Below, piece after piece: positions 17,019 to 27,598 of a stretch of 64,000 nucleotides of DNA. Numbering within the stretch: the first letter of the stretch is position 1; each line of letters opens with the position of its first letter. Below the pieces are notes generated by a model that was not told the origin of the DNA, did not search any database, and saw nothing but the letters and a program-made list of their open reading frames with translations. The stretch spans positions 62,001 to 126,000 of the forward strand of contig NZ_JAESDI010000001.1 in the NCBI RefSeq assembly GCF_019249215.1. The letters are read 5' to 3'. This DNA comes from Alteromonas lipotrueae. Its GTDB lineage: Bacteria > Pseudomonadota > Gammaproteobacteria > Enterobacterales > Alteromonadaceae. Position numbers and translations under genes: made by a program.

Positions 17019-19028
17019 ATGAATATACGCTTTAGCCGTGCGGCTTCACCTCTATTTCACTTCTTTTTTCAGAAGACCCGCTTCTGTCTTTTCGTAGTAA
17101 TAGTCTCTCTTACCTCCGTTAATGCTGTTGCAAACAACTTTCTTAGCGAAGAAGAGAAATTTCGCAAATTAGGCAATCTTGTTAACACCGTCATGTATAT
17201 GTGGAATAGCCCTCCTGGGCTGAATAATGATGAGATTACTCAATTAATCATAGCGAGCGAAATTCAACAGGACTCATCAGCGATTGGAAAGGTAATCAAA
17301 ACCGTTCTTTACCACTTAGACGCTTCTTTATCTACATCAGGCTCGAAGCTTCCCTTAGATTTGGTTGACGAAGCATCGCCAGATGATTGGACGTATCTCA
17401 AGAACATTAATGCAAGTCGGTATTTTGCTTTAAAAGCAGTCTTTATTATGTATAAAACTGCGAATGCGCATTTAGAAACTAGTGAACGTTTAGAATATAG
17501 TATTCCCCTACTCTATTCGCTCAAACAAGAAGCCTTAAAAACCACAGATCATCATGCGGTCGCCATTACTAGCATCTGGCTTGCTATGGAATACTCCGAA
17601 ATAAACCAAATGAAAGCGGTCGTGGAAATTGAATATGCACTGCCCTTTTTGAAACATTTCGATAAAGAGTACAACCTAGAGACTGCACTTAATAAAAGAA
17701 TGGCGCATTCATGGCTCGCCGATGCTTACACCAATCTAAATATTTATAGTCGCGCTGTCGCTCACCAGAAATTCGTCATAGAAGATAGCAAGGAACATGA
17801 TATTGCGACGTCATACGTTTATGTCGGATTAATCAATAGTCTAAACCACTTACAAAGATTTGACGATGCTTTCACAATGGTGGACGAATCAGAGCTAGTT
17901 TCTATCGAAAATCGAAGTGTTCAACAAACGCTATTCAGTTTATGGTTAAGAGTCAGTGTTTACCTTCACCGAGATAAACAGGGCGATCGTGAGAAAATAG
18001 CGGCGCTAACTGAAAACTTATCTCATTTTGAGGGTGTTACACTTCCCACAGACATAAATCTATTGCCCGTGTTATCTTCTCTTCAAGCAACGCACTTGGC
18101 ACTTAAAGGCAGTGGCACTGAATTTGAAATGGCTATGGATGCGTTAACGTCGGATTTTGATTTACAAGCCAAGAATTCTTCTTACAGTTCGTCAATTTTG
18201 CTAACCAAGCACGCCCATCTTAGGGATCTACATAGATTAAGGGGAAATTTCAAAAAAGCGCTTTTCCATCAACATCGATACGATTTTCTTAGAAACCAGC
18301 CAAATAGATCAGTTAAACACTTGGATGAAATAAACATCGATTCACCGTTGCAACGAGACATTACCATTAACAAGTTGCAAGAAATGGCACGATTAAAAGA
18401 CAAACAAACCTTAAAGTTAAAAGCGGAGCGATTCCAAGCTCTCACTTTTGCGTTAGTTGCCGTGATGTCGACGTTTTTACTATTCTGGTTTTGGCGTAGA
18501 CAGCGCTCCCGTGCTCAAGCTAGTGAAATTGATGATTTGACTGGTGCTCTTGTCAGGAGGGCCATGTTTAAGGCAATTGCGAAACCTATGTCTAGCAAGG
18601 TGACATCTTGTTTAGTGCTTCTCGACTTGGACCATTTCAAAAAAGTAAATGACAGGTACGGTCATGTGGTAGGTGATGAAGTACTAACAAAATTTGGGAA
18701 AGTTGTCCGCCAACGAATTAGAAAGACAGATAAGTTCTGCCGCTATGGCGGGGAAGAATTCTTATTGTATCTACACGATACAACAGAAGAAAACGCGAAA
18801 GCCTTGCTAGAAGACGTAAAAATTTCGATAGAGAGCCATCAAGATTGGTCAACAACTGAGGCGACTTTCAGTGCCAGCTTCTCGGCCGGTGTCATTCAGG
18901 TAAAAAGTGAGCGAAATATCAATAAGATTATAAAGGCATGCGATAACTTGCTCTACCGCGCCAAAAGTGCAGGTAGAGGTAAGATAGAAACCATGTCGTT
19001 CCCCGCTTATTTGAACGAGAATTTATAA
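17019..19028 (+). CDS. Diguanylate cyclase with periplasmic TPR-like sensor
   Basis: 669 aa. Signal/anchor hydrophobic stretch at about 22-40 (FCLFVVIVSLTSVNAVA), then about 430 residues of helical repeats likely periplasmic (TPR-like: paired helices, few recognisable motifs), a membrane helix at about 480-498 (ALVAVMSTFLLFWFW) and a C-terminal GGDEF domain with active site RYGGEEF (about 583) and the substrate loop LLDLDHFKKVNDRYGH. It makes c-di-GMP in response to an unknown periplasmic cue. Family of large TPR-GGDEF receptors is common in Alteromonadales. The gene is single and preceded by a long imperfect hairpin. Confidence 0.9.
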   Translation: MNIRFSRAASPLFHFFFQKTRFCLFVVIVSLTSVNAVANNFLSEEEKFRKLGNLVNTVMYMWNSPPGLNNDEITQLIIASEIQQDSSAIGKVIKTVLYHLDASLSTSGSKLPLDLVDEASPDDWTYLKNINASRYFALKAVFIMYKTANAHLETSERLEYSIPLLYSLKQEALKTTDHHAVAITSIWLAMEYSEINQMKAVVEIEYALPFLKHFDKEYNLETALNKRMAHSWLADAYTNLNIYSRAVAHQKFVIEDSKEHDIATSYVYVGLINSLNHLQRFDDAFTMVDESELVSIENRSVQQTLFSLWLRVSVYLHRDKQGDREKIAALTENLSHFEGVTLPTDINLLPVLSSLQATHLALKGSGTEFEMAMDALTSDFDLQAKNSSYSSSILLTKHAHLRDLHRLRGNFKKALFHQHRYDFLRNQPNRSVKHLDEINIDSPLQRDITINKLQEMARLKDKQTLKLKAERFQALTFALVAVMSTFLLFWFWRRQRSRAQASEIDDLTGALVRRAMFKAIAKPMSSKVTSCLVLLDLDHFKKVNDRYGHVVGDEVLTKFGKVVRQRIRKTDKFCRYGGEEFLLYLHDTTEENAKALLEDVKISIESHQDWSTTEATFSASFSAGVIQVKSERNINKIIKACDNLLYRAKSAGRGKIETMSFPAYLNENL

Positions 19029-19178
19029 CATTCACTCCCATTTTGAATCTGTCAGCTTTCTGAATTTAGCAAACTTTATTGGGGTTTATACGTACTCAAG
19101 ATATTCAAGGTTAATGACTTACGTAGAGAGTCTTTGCTATTGATGGTAGCATTGCATGAAAAAACATAGGGAATTTAT

Positions 19179-20687
19179 ATGGCTACGGGTACGATCATTT
19201 CATTGGGACTCTATTTTGCTGTCATGCTGGGTATCGGTCTTTTCGCTTACCGGCAAACAGATACGAATGTAGAAGGCTACATGTTAGGTGGCCGGCAACT
19301 CGGTCCAGCCGTCACTGCATTGTCAGCCGGTGCATCAGATATGAGCGGATGGATGCTCATGGGTCTTCCCGGTGCGATGTACGTTTCAGGTCTTTCCGCT
19401 GCGTGGATAGCCGTTGGCCTTGTACTTGGTGCATTAGCCAATTACATTTTAGTTGCGCCTCGTTTGAGGGTTTACACCGAGGTTGCTAATAATTCGATTA
19501 CCCTTCCTGATTATTTTGAAAACCGTTTTGCTGACAACTCTCGATTACTTCGTGTTATTGCCTCTGTGGTTATTGTTATTTTCTTTACCCTTTATACTTC
19601 GTCGGGCGTAGTCGCTGGCGGAAAGCTATTTGAGACCTCATTCGGTCTTTCCTACGAAGTTGGCTTATATGTAACTGCAGGCGTAGTAGTTGCTTACACA
19701 CTAGTAGGCGGCTTTATGGCGGTGAGCATGACCGATTTCGTGCAAGGCTGTATCATGTTCATATCATTGATACTCGTGCCTGCAGTGGTCATCACTGAAC
19801 TTGGTGGTATAGGCGCTTCTATTAACGCCCTGGATAGTATCAGTCCAGCCCTCTTCAATGCCTTTATGGATGCGTCTACTAATGAGGCCATCTCGGTTAT
19901 TGGTATCATATCCCTGATGTCTTGGGGTTTTGGTTATTTCGGACAACCACACATTATTGTACGTTTTATGGCAATCCGTTCTGTTGAAGACATTCCCACC
20001 GCACGTAGAATCGGCATGAGTTGGATGATAGTTTCTATTATTGGTGCGCTCATGACAGGCTTGTTTGGGCTGGCCTACGTTACTGGTAATGGAAATAGTA
20101 TCGACCCTGAAACCATTTTTATCTACCTTTCACAAATCCTGTTCCACCCACTTATTGGTGGATTCCTACTTGCGGCTATTTTAGCGGCCATTATGAGTAC
20201 TATTTCTTCACAGTTATTAGTGACATCAAGTTCTCTGACGAGTGACTTTTACCAAGCGTTTATCAGACGTGATGCGTCCGATAAAGAGTTAGTAATTGCT
20301 GGGCGCGGCAGTGTGGTAGCTGTTGCCTTGGTCGCTATATTTCTCGCTTATGACAGAGACAGCAGTATTCTAGATTTGGTGAGTAATGCATGGGCAGGCT
20401 TTGGTGCTGCATTTGGCCCGCTAGTATTATTCAGCTTGTTTAAACGTGAAATGACCCGTCGTGCAGCCCTTGGCGGTATGGTTGTAGGTGCAGTGACCGT
20501 ATTATTATGGATTTACCTACCAGTGACAATTAATGGAGAATCGTTAGGAAGCTGGATGTACGAAATTGTACCTGGGTTCATTCTATCTAGTCTGACCATT
20601 TTAATATTGAGCAAATCAGGGTCGCCTCGAGAAGGGGTACTTGAAACCTTCGATGCTTTTCAGAAGAAACTTGAATCTCATCGGTAA
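19179..20687 (+). CDS. putP: Sodium/proline symporter PutP
   Basis: 502 aa, the same length as E. coli PutP, with about 13 hydrophobic helices typical of the SSS family. The Na+/proline region reads SAGASDMSGWMLMGLPG (Asp54 corresponds to E. coli Asp55). GRQLGPAVTALSAG and the C-terminal segments also match PutP. It imports proline with Na+. ATG at 19179 is preceded by TAGGGAATT. No putA lies next to it, so local context does not say whether proline is used for catabolism or osmoprotection. A strong terminator follows. Confidence 0.93.
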   Translation: MATGTIISLGLYFAVMLGIGLFAYRQTDTNVEGYMLGGRQLGPAVTALSAGASDMSGWMLMGLPGAMYVSGLSAAWIAVGLVLGALANYILVAPRLRVYTEVANNSITLPDYFENRFADNSRLLRVIASVVIVIFFTLYTSSGVVAGGKLFETSFGLSYEVGLYVTAGVVVAYTLVGGFMAVSMTDFVQGCIMFISLILVPAVVITELGGIGASINALDSISPALFNAFMDASTNEAISVIGIISLMSWGFGYFGQPHIIVRFMAIRSVEDIPTARRIGMSWMIVSIIGALMTGLFGLAYVTGNGNSIDPETIFIYLSQILFHPLIGGFLLAAILAAIMSTISSQLLVTSSSLTSDFYQAFIRRDASDKELVIAGRGSVVAVALVAIFLAYDRDSSILDLVSNAWAGFGAAFGPLVLFSLFKREMTRRAALGGMVVGAVTVLLWIYLPVTINGESLGSWMYEIVPGFILSSLTILILSKSGSPREGVLETFDAFQKKLESHR

Positions 20688-20998
20688 CTCGCTTAAACCT
20701 TTTAATTAGCTAGTCAATAACATCGCCAAAAGCCCCGTACAACGGGGCTTTTTTATACATTCCTCAAACTGTATTAAGCGCCCTTTTCTCACTGCAGTAG
20801 CTATTGATTATGCGTCTTGGCCGACAGATAAGACCGCGCTTATGCCCAATTTATATGACACTTTTATTTCTTGGTATAAGCCAGCTATTTTAAATAGCAA
20901 AATCGCATACTACATTGAGAATTAAATGTGTTATTGTTCTATGCATAAAAATAACTCGCATATAACTTAATCTTATATAACATAAATCGGACTCGAAA
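20688..20998 (+). other. Intergenic region putP - cysD, cys promoter
   Basis: After the putP terminator this 311-bp region becomes AT-rich. A 15-bp palindrome GCTATTT-T-AAATAGC lies at 20884-20898, and three ATAAC direct repeats lie at 20951, 20962 and 20977 just before cysD. These could be sites for the CysB-type activator that usually controls cys genes, but the match is only suggestive. Confidence 0.4.
20728..20755 (+). terminator. Intrinsic terminator after putP
   Basis: AAAAGCCCCGT / ACGGGGCTTTT stem with T-run. Confidence 0.9.
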
Positions 20999-21913
20999 AT
21001 GACTGCAAGTATCCCGTCTGTTACGCATCTGAAACAACTCGAAGCCGAGAGTATTCAAATTTTCCGTGAAGTTGCTGCGGAGTTTGATAATCCGGTAATG
21101 CTTTATTCTGTTGGAAAAGACTCTTCGGTGTTGTTGCATTTAGCGCGCAAAGCTTTTGCTCCTGGTAAAATTCCATTTCCATTGCTTCACGTTGACACTA
21201 CGTGGAAATTCCAAGAAATGATTGAATTTCGTGACCAGCAAGCCAAGAAACATGGTTTCGATTTGCTAGTACACATTAATGAAGAAGGCGTTGAACAAGG
21301 CGTAGGCCCGTTCTCACATGGTTCAGCAAAGCACACTGATATCATGAAAACTGCTGCGCTTAAGCAAGCCTTAAACAAATATAAGTTTGATGCTGCCTTT
21401 GGTGGGGCGCGTCGTGACGAAGAAAAATCTCGCGCGAAAGAGCGTGTTTACTCATTCCGTGATAGCAACCACCGTTGGGATCCTAAAAACCAACGTCCTG
21501 AGCTTTGGAACATCTACAACTCGCAAGTTAACCCAGGTGAAAGCATCCGTGTATTCCCTATGTCTAACTGGACTGAGCTTGATATCTGGCAATACATTTA
21601 CTTAGAAAACATCGACATTCCTCAGCTTTACTTGTCGAAACCTCGCCCTGTTGTAGAGCGTGATGGTGTATTGATTATGGTTGATGACGAACGTATGCCA
21701 ATGAACGAAGGCGAAACGCCTGAAATGCGTTCAGTACGCTTCCGTACACTGGGTTGTTACCCACTAACGGGTGCGGTTGAATCTACTGCGGCTACCTTGC
21801 CAGAAGTAATTCAAGAAATGCTACTTACTAAGACTTCCGAGCGTCAAGGCCGCGTGATCGATCACGATAGTTCTGGCTCTATGGAGAAGAAGAAAATGGA
21901 AGGGTATTTCTAA
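20999..21913 (+). CDS. cysD: Sulfate adenylyltransferase small subunit CysD
   Basis: 304 aa (E. coli 302). PP-loop type ATP sulfurylase subunit with the [18 protein letters not shown]-loop-like motif (about 39-55) and [16 protein letters not shown] (about 135-150). With CysN it makes APS from ATP and sulfate, coupled to GTP hydrolysis. It opens the operon; its TAA overlaps the ATG of cysC (TAATG). In most enterobacteria cysN follows directly; here cysC and cysQ intervene. Confidence 0.97.
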   Translation: MTASIPSVTHLKQLEAESIQIFREVAAEFDNPVMLYSVGKDSSVLLHLARKAFAPGKIPFPLLHVDTTWKFQEMIEFRDQQAKKHGFDLLVHINEEGVEQGVGPFSHGSAKHTDIMKTAALKQALNKYKFDAAFGGARRDEEKSRAKERVYSFRDSNHRWDPKNQRPELWNIYNSQVNPGESIRVFPMSNWTELDIWQYIYLENIDIPQLYLSKPRPVVERDGVLIMVDDERMPMNEGETPEMRSVRFRTLGCYPLTGAVESTAATLPEVIQEMLLTKTSERQGRVIDHDSSGSMEKKKMEGYF

Positions 21914-22509
21914 TGGCCACCGACAACGTTGTTTGGCACAAGCATGAGGTGAATAAAACCACCCGCGCTGCAAAGCTGAATCAATCGCCTCGCGTGTTCT
22001 GGCTTACCGGCCTAAGTGGTTCTGGCAAGTCGACGTTGGCCAACTTGCTTGAGAAGAAACTTCACGAGCAAGATAAGCACACTTACCTATTAGATGGTGA
22101 CAACGTGCGTCATGGCTTGTGTGGCGACTTAGGCTTTAGCGATAAAGACCGCGTGGAAAATATTCGCAGAATTAGTGAAGTTGCAAAACTGTTTGTAGAT
22201 TCTGGCACGCTGGTTTTAACAGCCTTTATCTCTCCTTTTAAAGCAGATCGCGACTATTGTCGTGGTCTTTTAGAAGACGGTGAATTCGTTGAAGTGTTTA
22301 TCGACACACCGATTGAAGTGTGCGAAAAGCGCGATCCGAAGGGGCTTTATAAAAAAGCACGTAGCGGTGAAATTAAAGATTTCACTGGTATTGATTCTGC
22401 TTATGAAGGACCGGAAAAGCCTGAGATACATTTAACGTATCAAGATGAACCTGCAGAACAAACTGCTGAGCGCTTATATGCGTTACTGCAAGAAAAAGGA
22501 CTTGTGTAA
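21913..22509 (+). CDS. cysC: Adenylylsulfate kinase CysC
   Basis: 198 aa. Phosphorylates APS to PAPS. Walker A is GLSGSGKST (about 35), followed by [11 protein letters not shown] and the [13 protein letters not shown] and [14 protein letters not shown] segments of APS kinases. Start and stop both overlap neighbours by one base (TAATG junctions), so it is coupled to cysD and cysQ. Standalone kinase, not fused to CysN. Confidence 0.97.
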   Translation: MATDNVVWHKHEVNKTTRAAKLNQSPRVFWLTGLSGSGKSTLANLLEKKLHEQDKHTYLLDGDNVRHGLCGDLGFSDKDRVENIRRISEVAKLFVDSGTLVLTAFISPFKADRDYCRGLLEDGEFVEVFIDTPIEVCEKRDPKGLYKKARSGEIKDFTGIDSAYEGPEKPEIHLTYQDEPAEQTAERLYALLQEKGLV

Positions 22510-23309
22510 TGGCCCAGGCTAATACAATGACTAATACACTGGCACAAACCATTCTTCGCATTGCAAAAGAAGCAGGCGATAAAATAATGGCGATTTACGA
22601 TAAAGACTTCGCCATTTATGAAAAGCAGGATACCAGCCCGCTAACCGAAGCTGACTTAGCGGCACATAACGTAATTGTTGATGCCCTTGAAAAAGAATCT
22701 GATCTTCCTATTTTATCGGAAGAGTCGGCAGACATTTCTTGGGATGAGCGTAAACAATGGCAGTCTTACTGGCTTGTTGATCCGCTTGATGGCACGAAAG
22801 AATTCATTAAAAAGAATGGTGAATTCACAGTGAACATAGCGTTGATTGAAGATGGCAAACCTACTATGGGTGTGGTTTACGCACCTGCTCTTAACAAAAG
22901 TTATGTAGGCATTGTTGGTGAAGGCGCATGGACTGAAGTTAACGGCGAATTTACTGCTATTTCTGCCCGCAAGCACGATGGCGCTGAAGTATGGAAAATA
23001 GTAGGAAGTCGCTCTCACCAAAGCCCTGAAATTCAAAATTTACTGTCTCAATTAGAGGGTGAAACCGAATTAGTGGCTATGGGTAGTTCATTAAAGTTAT
23101 GCCTAGTAGCTGAAGGTGAAGCTCACCTTTATCCTCGATTAGGCCCAACTTCCGAATGGGACACAGGTGCAGCCCATGCTGTAGCCCTAGCCGCAGGTGC
23201 AAATGTAACTGTGCTAGACCCAAACGATCCGTTAAATGACAACGCCGACGCTCTTACTTACAACCAAAAAGAGTCTGTGTTAAACCCCTTTTTCCTTGTG
23301 AGCGCATAA
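22509..23309 (+). CDS. cysQ: 3'(2'),5'-bisphosphate nucleotidase CysQ
   Basis: 266 aa of the inositol monophosphatase superfamily. Metal-binding motifs are ILSEES (Glu about 73), [12 protein letters not shown] (about 93-104) and [10 protein letters not shown] near 218. It hydrolyses PAP, the by-product of PAPS reduction, to AMP. Placement between cysC and cysN puts removal of inhibitory PAP under the same control as PAPS synthesis. The ATG at 22509 overlaps the cysC stop; an ATG at 22536 is a possible alternative. Confidence 0.95.
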   Translation: MAQANTMTNTLAQTILRIAKEAGDKIMAIYDKDFAIYEKQDTSPLTEADLAAHNVIVDALEKESDLPILSEESADISWDERKQWQSYWLVDPLDGTKEFIKKNGEFTVNIALIEDGKPTMGVVYAPALNKSYVGIVGEGAWTEVNGEFTAISARKHDGAEVWKIVGSRSHQSPEIQNLLSQLEGETELVAMGSSLKLCLVAEGEAHLYPRLGPTSEWDTGAAHAVALAAGANVTVLDPNDPLNDNADALTYNQKESVLNPFFLVSA

Positions 23310-23310
23310 C

Positions 23311-24726
23311 ATGAACAACGAAAACAATTTATTAAAGCAAGACATATTATCTTACCTTGAGCAACACGAACAAAAAGACATGCTACGTTTCCTTACATGC
23401 GGAAGTGTAGATGACGGTAAAAGTACCCTAATCGGTCGCCTACTTCATGACTCAAAAATGATTTATGAAGACCAACTTGCTGCCATTACTAAAGACAGCA
23501 AAAAATCAGGTACAACTGGCGAGAAAGTCGATTTAGCCTTATTGGTTGATGGCCTTCAGTCAGAGCGAGAGCAAGGTATTACGATTGACGTAGCCTACCG
23601 CTACTTCTCTACCGACAAGCGTAAGTTTATTATTGCCGATACTCCGGGGCACGAACAGTACACGCGTAACATGGTAACTGGCGCATCTACTTGCGACCTT
23701 GCCATCATACTTGTTGATGCTCGTGGCGGCGTAAAAGTGCAAACTAAACGTCACTCTTTCCTCGTATCTTTGTTAGGTATTAAGCACGTTATTGTTGCTA
23801 TCAACAAAATGGACTTAATGGATTACTCTGAAGAAGTGTACAACCAGATTCAGCAAGACTATCTGAAATTTGCAGAGCAATTGGATATTCCAGATATTCA
23901 GTTCGTACCGCTTTCTGCACTTGAAGGTGACAACGTAGTAAACGTGAGCGAACACACACCATGGTTCGATGGTATTCCGCTTATGCAGATGCTAGAGAAC
24001 ACGAAAATTGGTGAAGACGATAATCACGATGATTTTCGCTTCCCTGTTCAATACGTTAACCGCCCTAACCTAGATTTTCGTGGCTTTGCAGGTACGGTGG
24101 TATCTGGTCAAATTGAACCAGGCGACGAAGTAACTGCACTTCCTTCTGGTAAAACGTCGAAAGTAAAATCAATTGTGACTTTTGAAGGTGACCAAGAGCG
24201 TGCTTACGTACCTCAAGCGGTTACCCTTACGCTGGAAGATGAAATTGATATTTCACGTGGCGACATGATTGTTAAGTCAGGTAACTTACCGCTACTTTCT
24301 ACTCAATTTAAAACACATTTGGTATGGATGGACGAAGAGCCACTTATGCCAAACAAGCAGTTCTTGTTTAAGTTTGCGACCAAGTCAACAACAGGTGTTG
24401 TGTCTCATATCGATAACCAAATTGATGTGAACACCCTTGAAGAAAAAGACGCGATGCACCTTAACTTGAATGAAATTGGTGTGGTAGATGTGAAATTTAC
24501 CCAATCCGTCGCGTGCGACCCGTACAAGCGTAATCGCCCTACTGGTTCTTTCATCGTTATTGATCGCATGACTAACAGTACTGTTGGCGCAGGTATGATC
24601 ATTGATGAACTTGCTAAAGATGCACAACACGCTTCTCCAGACTTCTCAGAGTTTGAATTAGAGTTTAATGCGCTAGTACGTAAGCACTTCCCTCATTGGA
24701 GCGCTGTGGACATTAGCAAGCTGTAA
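23311..24726 (+). CDS. cysN: Sulfate adenylyltransferase large subunit CysN (GTPase)
   Basis: 471 aa. EF-Tu-like GTPase with P-loop GSVDDGKST (about 27), switch [12 protein letters not shown] (about 110) and NKMD (about 166), plus two C-terminal beta-barrel domains. Its GTPase drives APS formation by CysD. One base separates it from cysQ. There is no fused APS kinase domain, consistent with the separate cysC. Confidence 0.97.
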   Translation: MNNENNLLKQDILSYLEQHEQKDMLRFLTCGSVDDGKSTLIGRLLHDSKMIYEDQLAAITKDSKKSGTTGEKVDLALLVDGLQSEREQGITIDVAYRYFSTDKRKFIIADTPGHEQYTRNMVTGASTCDLAIILVDARGGVKVQTKRHSFLVSLLGIKHVIVAINKMDLMDYSEEVYNQIQQDYLKFAEQLDIPDIQFVPLSALEGDNVVNVSEHTPWFDGIPLMQMLENTKIGEDDNHDDFRFPVQYVNRPNLDFRGFAGTVVSGQIEPGDEVTALPSGKTSKVKSIVTFEGDQERAYVPQAVTLTLEDEIDISRGDMIVKSGNLPLLSTQFKTHLVWMDEEPLMPNKQFLFKFATKSTTGVVSHIDNQIDVNTLEEKDAMHLNLNEIGVVDVKFTQSVACDPYKRNRPTGSFIVIDRMTNSTVGAGMIIDELAKDAQHASPDFSEFELEFNALVRKHFPHWSAVDISKL

Positions 24727-24745
24727 AAGCAGGACTGGAAAATAT

Positions 24746-26476
24746 ATGGATATTAACCAGTTTATCGTGCTGGCGATTTTCGCCAGCACGATTTTTGCGC
24801 TGATTTTTTCAAATCAGCGCCCGTCTACTGTTTTTTCAGGCGCCGTGTTATTACTATTGGTTTCACAACAATTGTCACTTGATGACATTTTGTTGAACCT
24901 AACCAACAAAGGGCTGATTACCCTTGTCTTGCTGTTGCTCGTCAGCAGTGCAATAGATAAAACTGCGTTAATAAAGCGTATTGGTAGAAAACTAGTGAGT
25001 ACGAGCTTCTCTAAGTCGTATTGGAAGTTGTTTTCACTCACCTTCATTTCATCAGCGCTGTTAAACAATACCGCTATTGTGGCCAGCCTTATAGGCCCTA
25101 TTAAGCAAAACCAATATCACCCTGCTTCGCGTTTACTTATTCCGCTTTCTTATGCCGCTATTTTAGGTGGAACCGTTACCTTAATTGGTACTTCAACCAA
25201 CCTGATTGTCGATAGCTTTTTACAAGAGCATGGACACCCTGGCTTTAACTTTTTCGACTTCACATTATACGGGCTAGTGGCCGGTTTAAGCTGCGGCGTA
25301 CTGATGTTTGTGCTTACACCGTTACTGCCTAATATTGCGAACAAGAATGACAACTACCAAGAGTACATGGTGGAAGCTAAAGTAAATACGGGTTCAGAGC
25401 TCATTGGCAAAACCGTTGAACAAAACCACCTTCGTAACTTACCTGAATTATTTTTGGTTGAAGTGGTTCGCGACGGAAACCTTATTTCTCCCGTGGGCCC
25501 CGACTTAGTGATTGCAGAAAACGATAAACTTATCTTTACCGGCAATGTTCAAAAGCTTGATAACTTAAGCCACATAAAAGGGTTAACCACCTTTGCCGAA
25601 ACCGATGGTATTTTGCGTGAAAGCTTAACGGAAGTGGTTGTGGCAAACCGCGCACAAATTATTGGGCAAACCATTAAAAACCTCGGTTTTAGGGCATTGT
25701 TCGATTCGGCCGTAGTGGCTATTCGCCGTGACGGCGAGCAACTATCAGGTAAGCTCGGTGAAATTAAGCTTAAAGCGGGTGATTTTCTGTTGCTTGCGGC
25801 TGGGCCAGATTTCAATACGCGACAAAATTTAAGTAAAAACTTCTTTATATTGTCTGAGCAGAAAATCTCTCGCCCGCTAACCAATCGACAGGAATGGATA
25901 ACCCTTGGTGGATTTCTAACTGTAGTGACGTTAGCCGCGGCAGATATTATTTCACTTGCGATGGGTTTGTTGTTTTTGGCGGCTGTATTGATTGGCTCTA
26001 AGGTAACAAACAACGGTGAGATGAAGCGTAATTTACCGCTGAACCTTATTATTGTGATTGTTGGGGCGTTAAGCTTAGCCACCTCATTAGAGTCGTCGGG
26101 CGTTATTGCCATTTCGACTGCGCAGTTAATTCCCTACTTAGCCGACACCGATTGGTTTATTGCGTTAATCGTGGTGTATTTTACTACCCTACTGTTAACC
26201 GAATTTGTGACCAATAACGCAGCAGCTGCGCTCATGTTCCCCTTTGCATATGGGCTGGTTGAAATCATCGGTGCCCCACTTATGCCGTTTGCGTTATCGG
26301 TTGCTTTTGCAGCGAGTGCTAGCTTTATATCGCCGTTTGGATACCAAACTAACCTGTTAGTGTTTAATGCGGCTAATTATAAATTTAGCCATTTTATCCG
26401 AATAGGGTTACCTATCTCGCTACTGTATAGCGCAATCGTGCTCTGCTTATTGAACTTAACGTATTTAAGTCATTAA
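24746..26476 (+). CDS. SLC13/DASS family permease with two TrkA-C domains, probable sulfate importer
   Basis: 576 aa. N-terminal hydrophobic helices, the NNTAIVASL and GTSTNLIVDSF hairpin motif of the DASS/ArsB superfamily, then two RCK_C (TrkA-C) domains at about 205-375 (FLVEVVRDGN and AVVAIRRDGEQL starts), then a second set of helices with TEFVTNNAAAALMFP and FISPFGYQTN. This is the SAC1/SLT architecture seen in sulfate transporters. It starts 19 nt after cysN with AGGACTGGAAAA upstream, so it belongs to the sulfate operon; sulfate as substrate is inferred from context. Confidence 0.88.
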   Translation: MDINQFIVLAIFASTIFALIFSNQRPSTVFSGAVLLLLVSQQLSLDDILLNLTNKGLITLVLLLLVSSAIDKTALIKRIGRKLVSTSFSKSYWKLFSLTFISSALLNNTAIVASLIGPIKQNQYHPASRLLIPLSYAAILGGTVTLIGTSTNLIVDSFLQEHGHPGFNFFDFTLYGLVAGLSCGVLMFVLTPLLPNIANKNDNYQEYMVEAKVNTGSELIGKTVEQNHLRNLPELFLVEVVRDGNLISPVGPDLVIAENDKLIFTGNVQKLDNLSHIKGLTTFAETDGILRESLTEVVVANRAQIIGQTIKNLGFRALFDSAVVAIRRDGEQLSGKLGEIKLKAGDFLLLAAGPDFNTRQNLSKNFFILSEQKISRPLTNRQEWITLGGFLTVVTLAAADIISLAMGLLFLAAVLIGSKVTNNGEMKRNLPLNLIIVIVGALSLATSLESSGVIAISTAQLIPYLADTDWFIALIVVYFTTLLLTEFVTNNAAAALMFPFAYGLVEIIGAPLMPFALSVAFAASASFISPFGYQTNLLVFNAANYKFSHFIRIGLPISLLYSAIVLCLLNLTYLSH

Positions 26477-26524
26477 ACGATACCCCCTTTACGAAGTATC
26501 CGTTACGCAATAGACGATGTTATC

Positions 26525-26554
26525 AAAAGGCCAGTATTTAATACTGGCCTTTTT
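26525..26554 (+). terminator. Intrinsic terminator of the cys operon
   Basis: AAAAGGCCAGTAT / ATACTGGCCTTTT, 13-bp perfect stem, 3-nt loop. Confidence 0.9.
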
Positions 26555-26717
26555 ACGTTTGTGGCATTGCTGTGAGCACGGTTAAGTTTCTCAACTAGGC
26601 TCTCGACACAAGTTTTTACTAAAAACAGGTACAGTTCTTTAAACAGCTCCTGTACTTAGCTTCGCTATATCAGTAACCTAACCCAAACGAATATAATATT
26701 TTATCTCGGAGCAACGG

Positions 26718-27419
26718 ATGCAGTCAGTATCAAACCCCTTTCAAGCGTGTAACGATATATTCTTTCGGCCCAATGGCGTATTTAAAGCGGTTGGCGAAAA
26801 AAACAATTGGAGTTGGTTTCCTTTTCTTATTGTTATGATGATGACGTTGGCGTCTCAATATCTATACGTTAACTTCGTTGATATTGAATGGTTTGCGAAT
26901 ATTAATATTGCCGCCCAAGATGCAATGAGTCCCGCAGAAGAAGACCAAATGCGCGCCTTTTTCACCAGAAACACCCTAATGCTGACCCAATTACTAGGCG
27001 CATTCTTTGCACTTACTGTGGTTAACGCTATTTTTGCCGTTTATTTGAATTTAACGACACGCAGTGATGACAGTCACGTTTTTGGTTTTACAGACTGGTA
27101 TGGCTTTACGTGGTGGGTATCTATGCCTTACGTAGTAACAGGCCTTATCGCGGCGACACTAATTATGTTTGCGAGCGATCATCAAATATCACCGGCAATA
27201 CTTGCTCCACTGTCACTTTCTTACCTACTCGGTGTCGAAATGACATCACCATGGTTTGCATTTGCTCAAGCTATTCGTGTTGAGTTATTTTGGACTATCT
27301 ATCTCACCATGGTAGGTATTACCCAATGGACCTCATTTTCTACGAAAAAGGCGGCAATTATTGCTTCTGCTCCATACGTAGTGATTTACGGTATTTGGGG
27401 TGTGTTCGCGCTTATCTAG
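26718..27419 (+). CDS. YIP1 family membrane protein
   Basis: 233 aa with about five hydrophobic helices and the Yip1-type opening NPFQACNDIFFRPNGVFKA (residues 6-24) before the first helix. The family is widespread in Alteromonadales and Shewanella; its bacterial function is unknown. ATG at 26718 follows CTCGGAG at good spacing. It is monocistronic and is followed by a 15-bp perfect inverted repeat. Confidence 0.85.
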   Translation: MQSVSNPFQACNDIFFRPNGVFKAVGEKNNWSWFPFLIVMMMTLASQYLYVNFVDIEWFANINIAAQDAMSPAEEDQMRAFFTRNTLMLTQLLGAFFALTVVNAIFAVYLNLTTRSDDSHVFGFTDWYGFTWWVSMPYVVTGLIAATLIMFASDHQISPAILAPLSLSYLLGVEMTSPWFAFAQAIRVELFWTIYLTMVGITQWTSFSTKKAAIIASAPYVVIYGIWGVFALI

Positions 27420-27435
27420 TATGCTATACCACTTA

Positions 27436-27478
27436 CAACGCGCTTCTTACACCTAAGCTTGGGGTAAGAAGCGCGTTG
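27436..27478. repeat. 15-bp perfect inverted repeat downstream of YIP1 gene
   Basis: CAACGCGCTTCTTAC (27436-27450) and GTAAGAAGCGCGTTG (27464-27478), 13-nt spacer. It could terminate transcription but lacks a T-run, so a bidirectional RNA-stabilising hairpin or protein site is also possible. Confidence 0.7.
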
Positions 27479-27598
27479 CAGGTACTAACACAAAAAGTGT
27501 GAGACCTTGTATTGAACTTACTGTGCTGAATTGACGATTTTGATTGAAGGGTGTTGGTTTAAGGGGATCGTCGCCAGTATGCCCTCATCAATCTATTA

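Noticed and set aside
25549-26112. 187-codon minus-strand frame within the SLC13 permease
   Set aside because: Shadow frame fully inside a strong coding gene; Ser/Thr/Pro-rich composition of antisense frames.
24746-26476. Potassium transporter (Trk) assignment from the TrkA-C domains
   Set aside because: The membrane part is DASS/ArsB-like and the gene sits in the cys operon; TrkA-C here is a regulatory insert.
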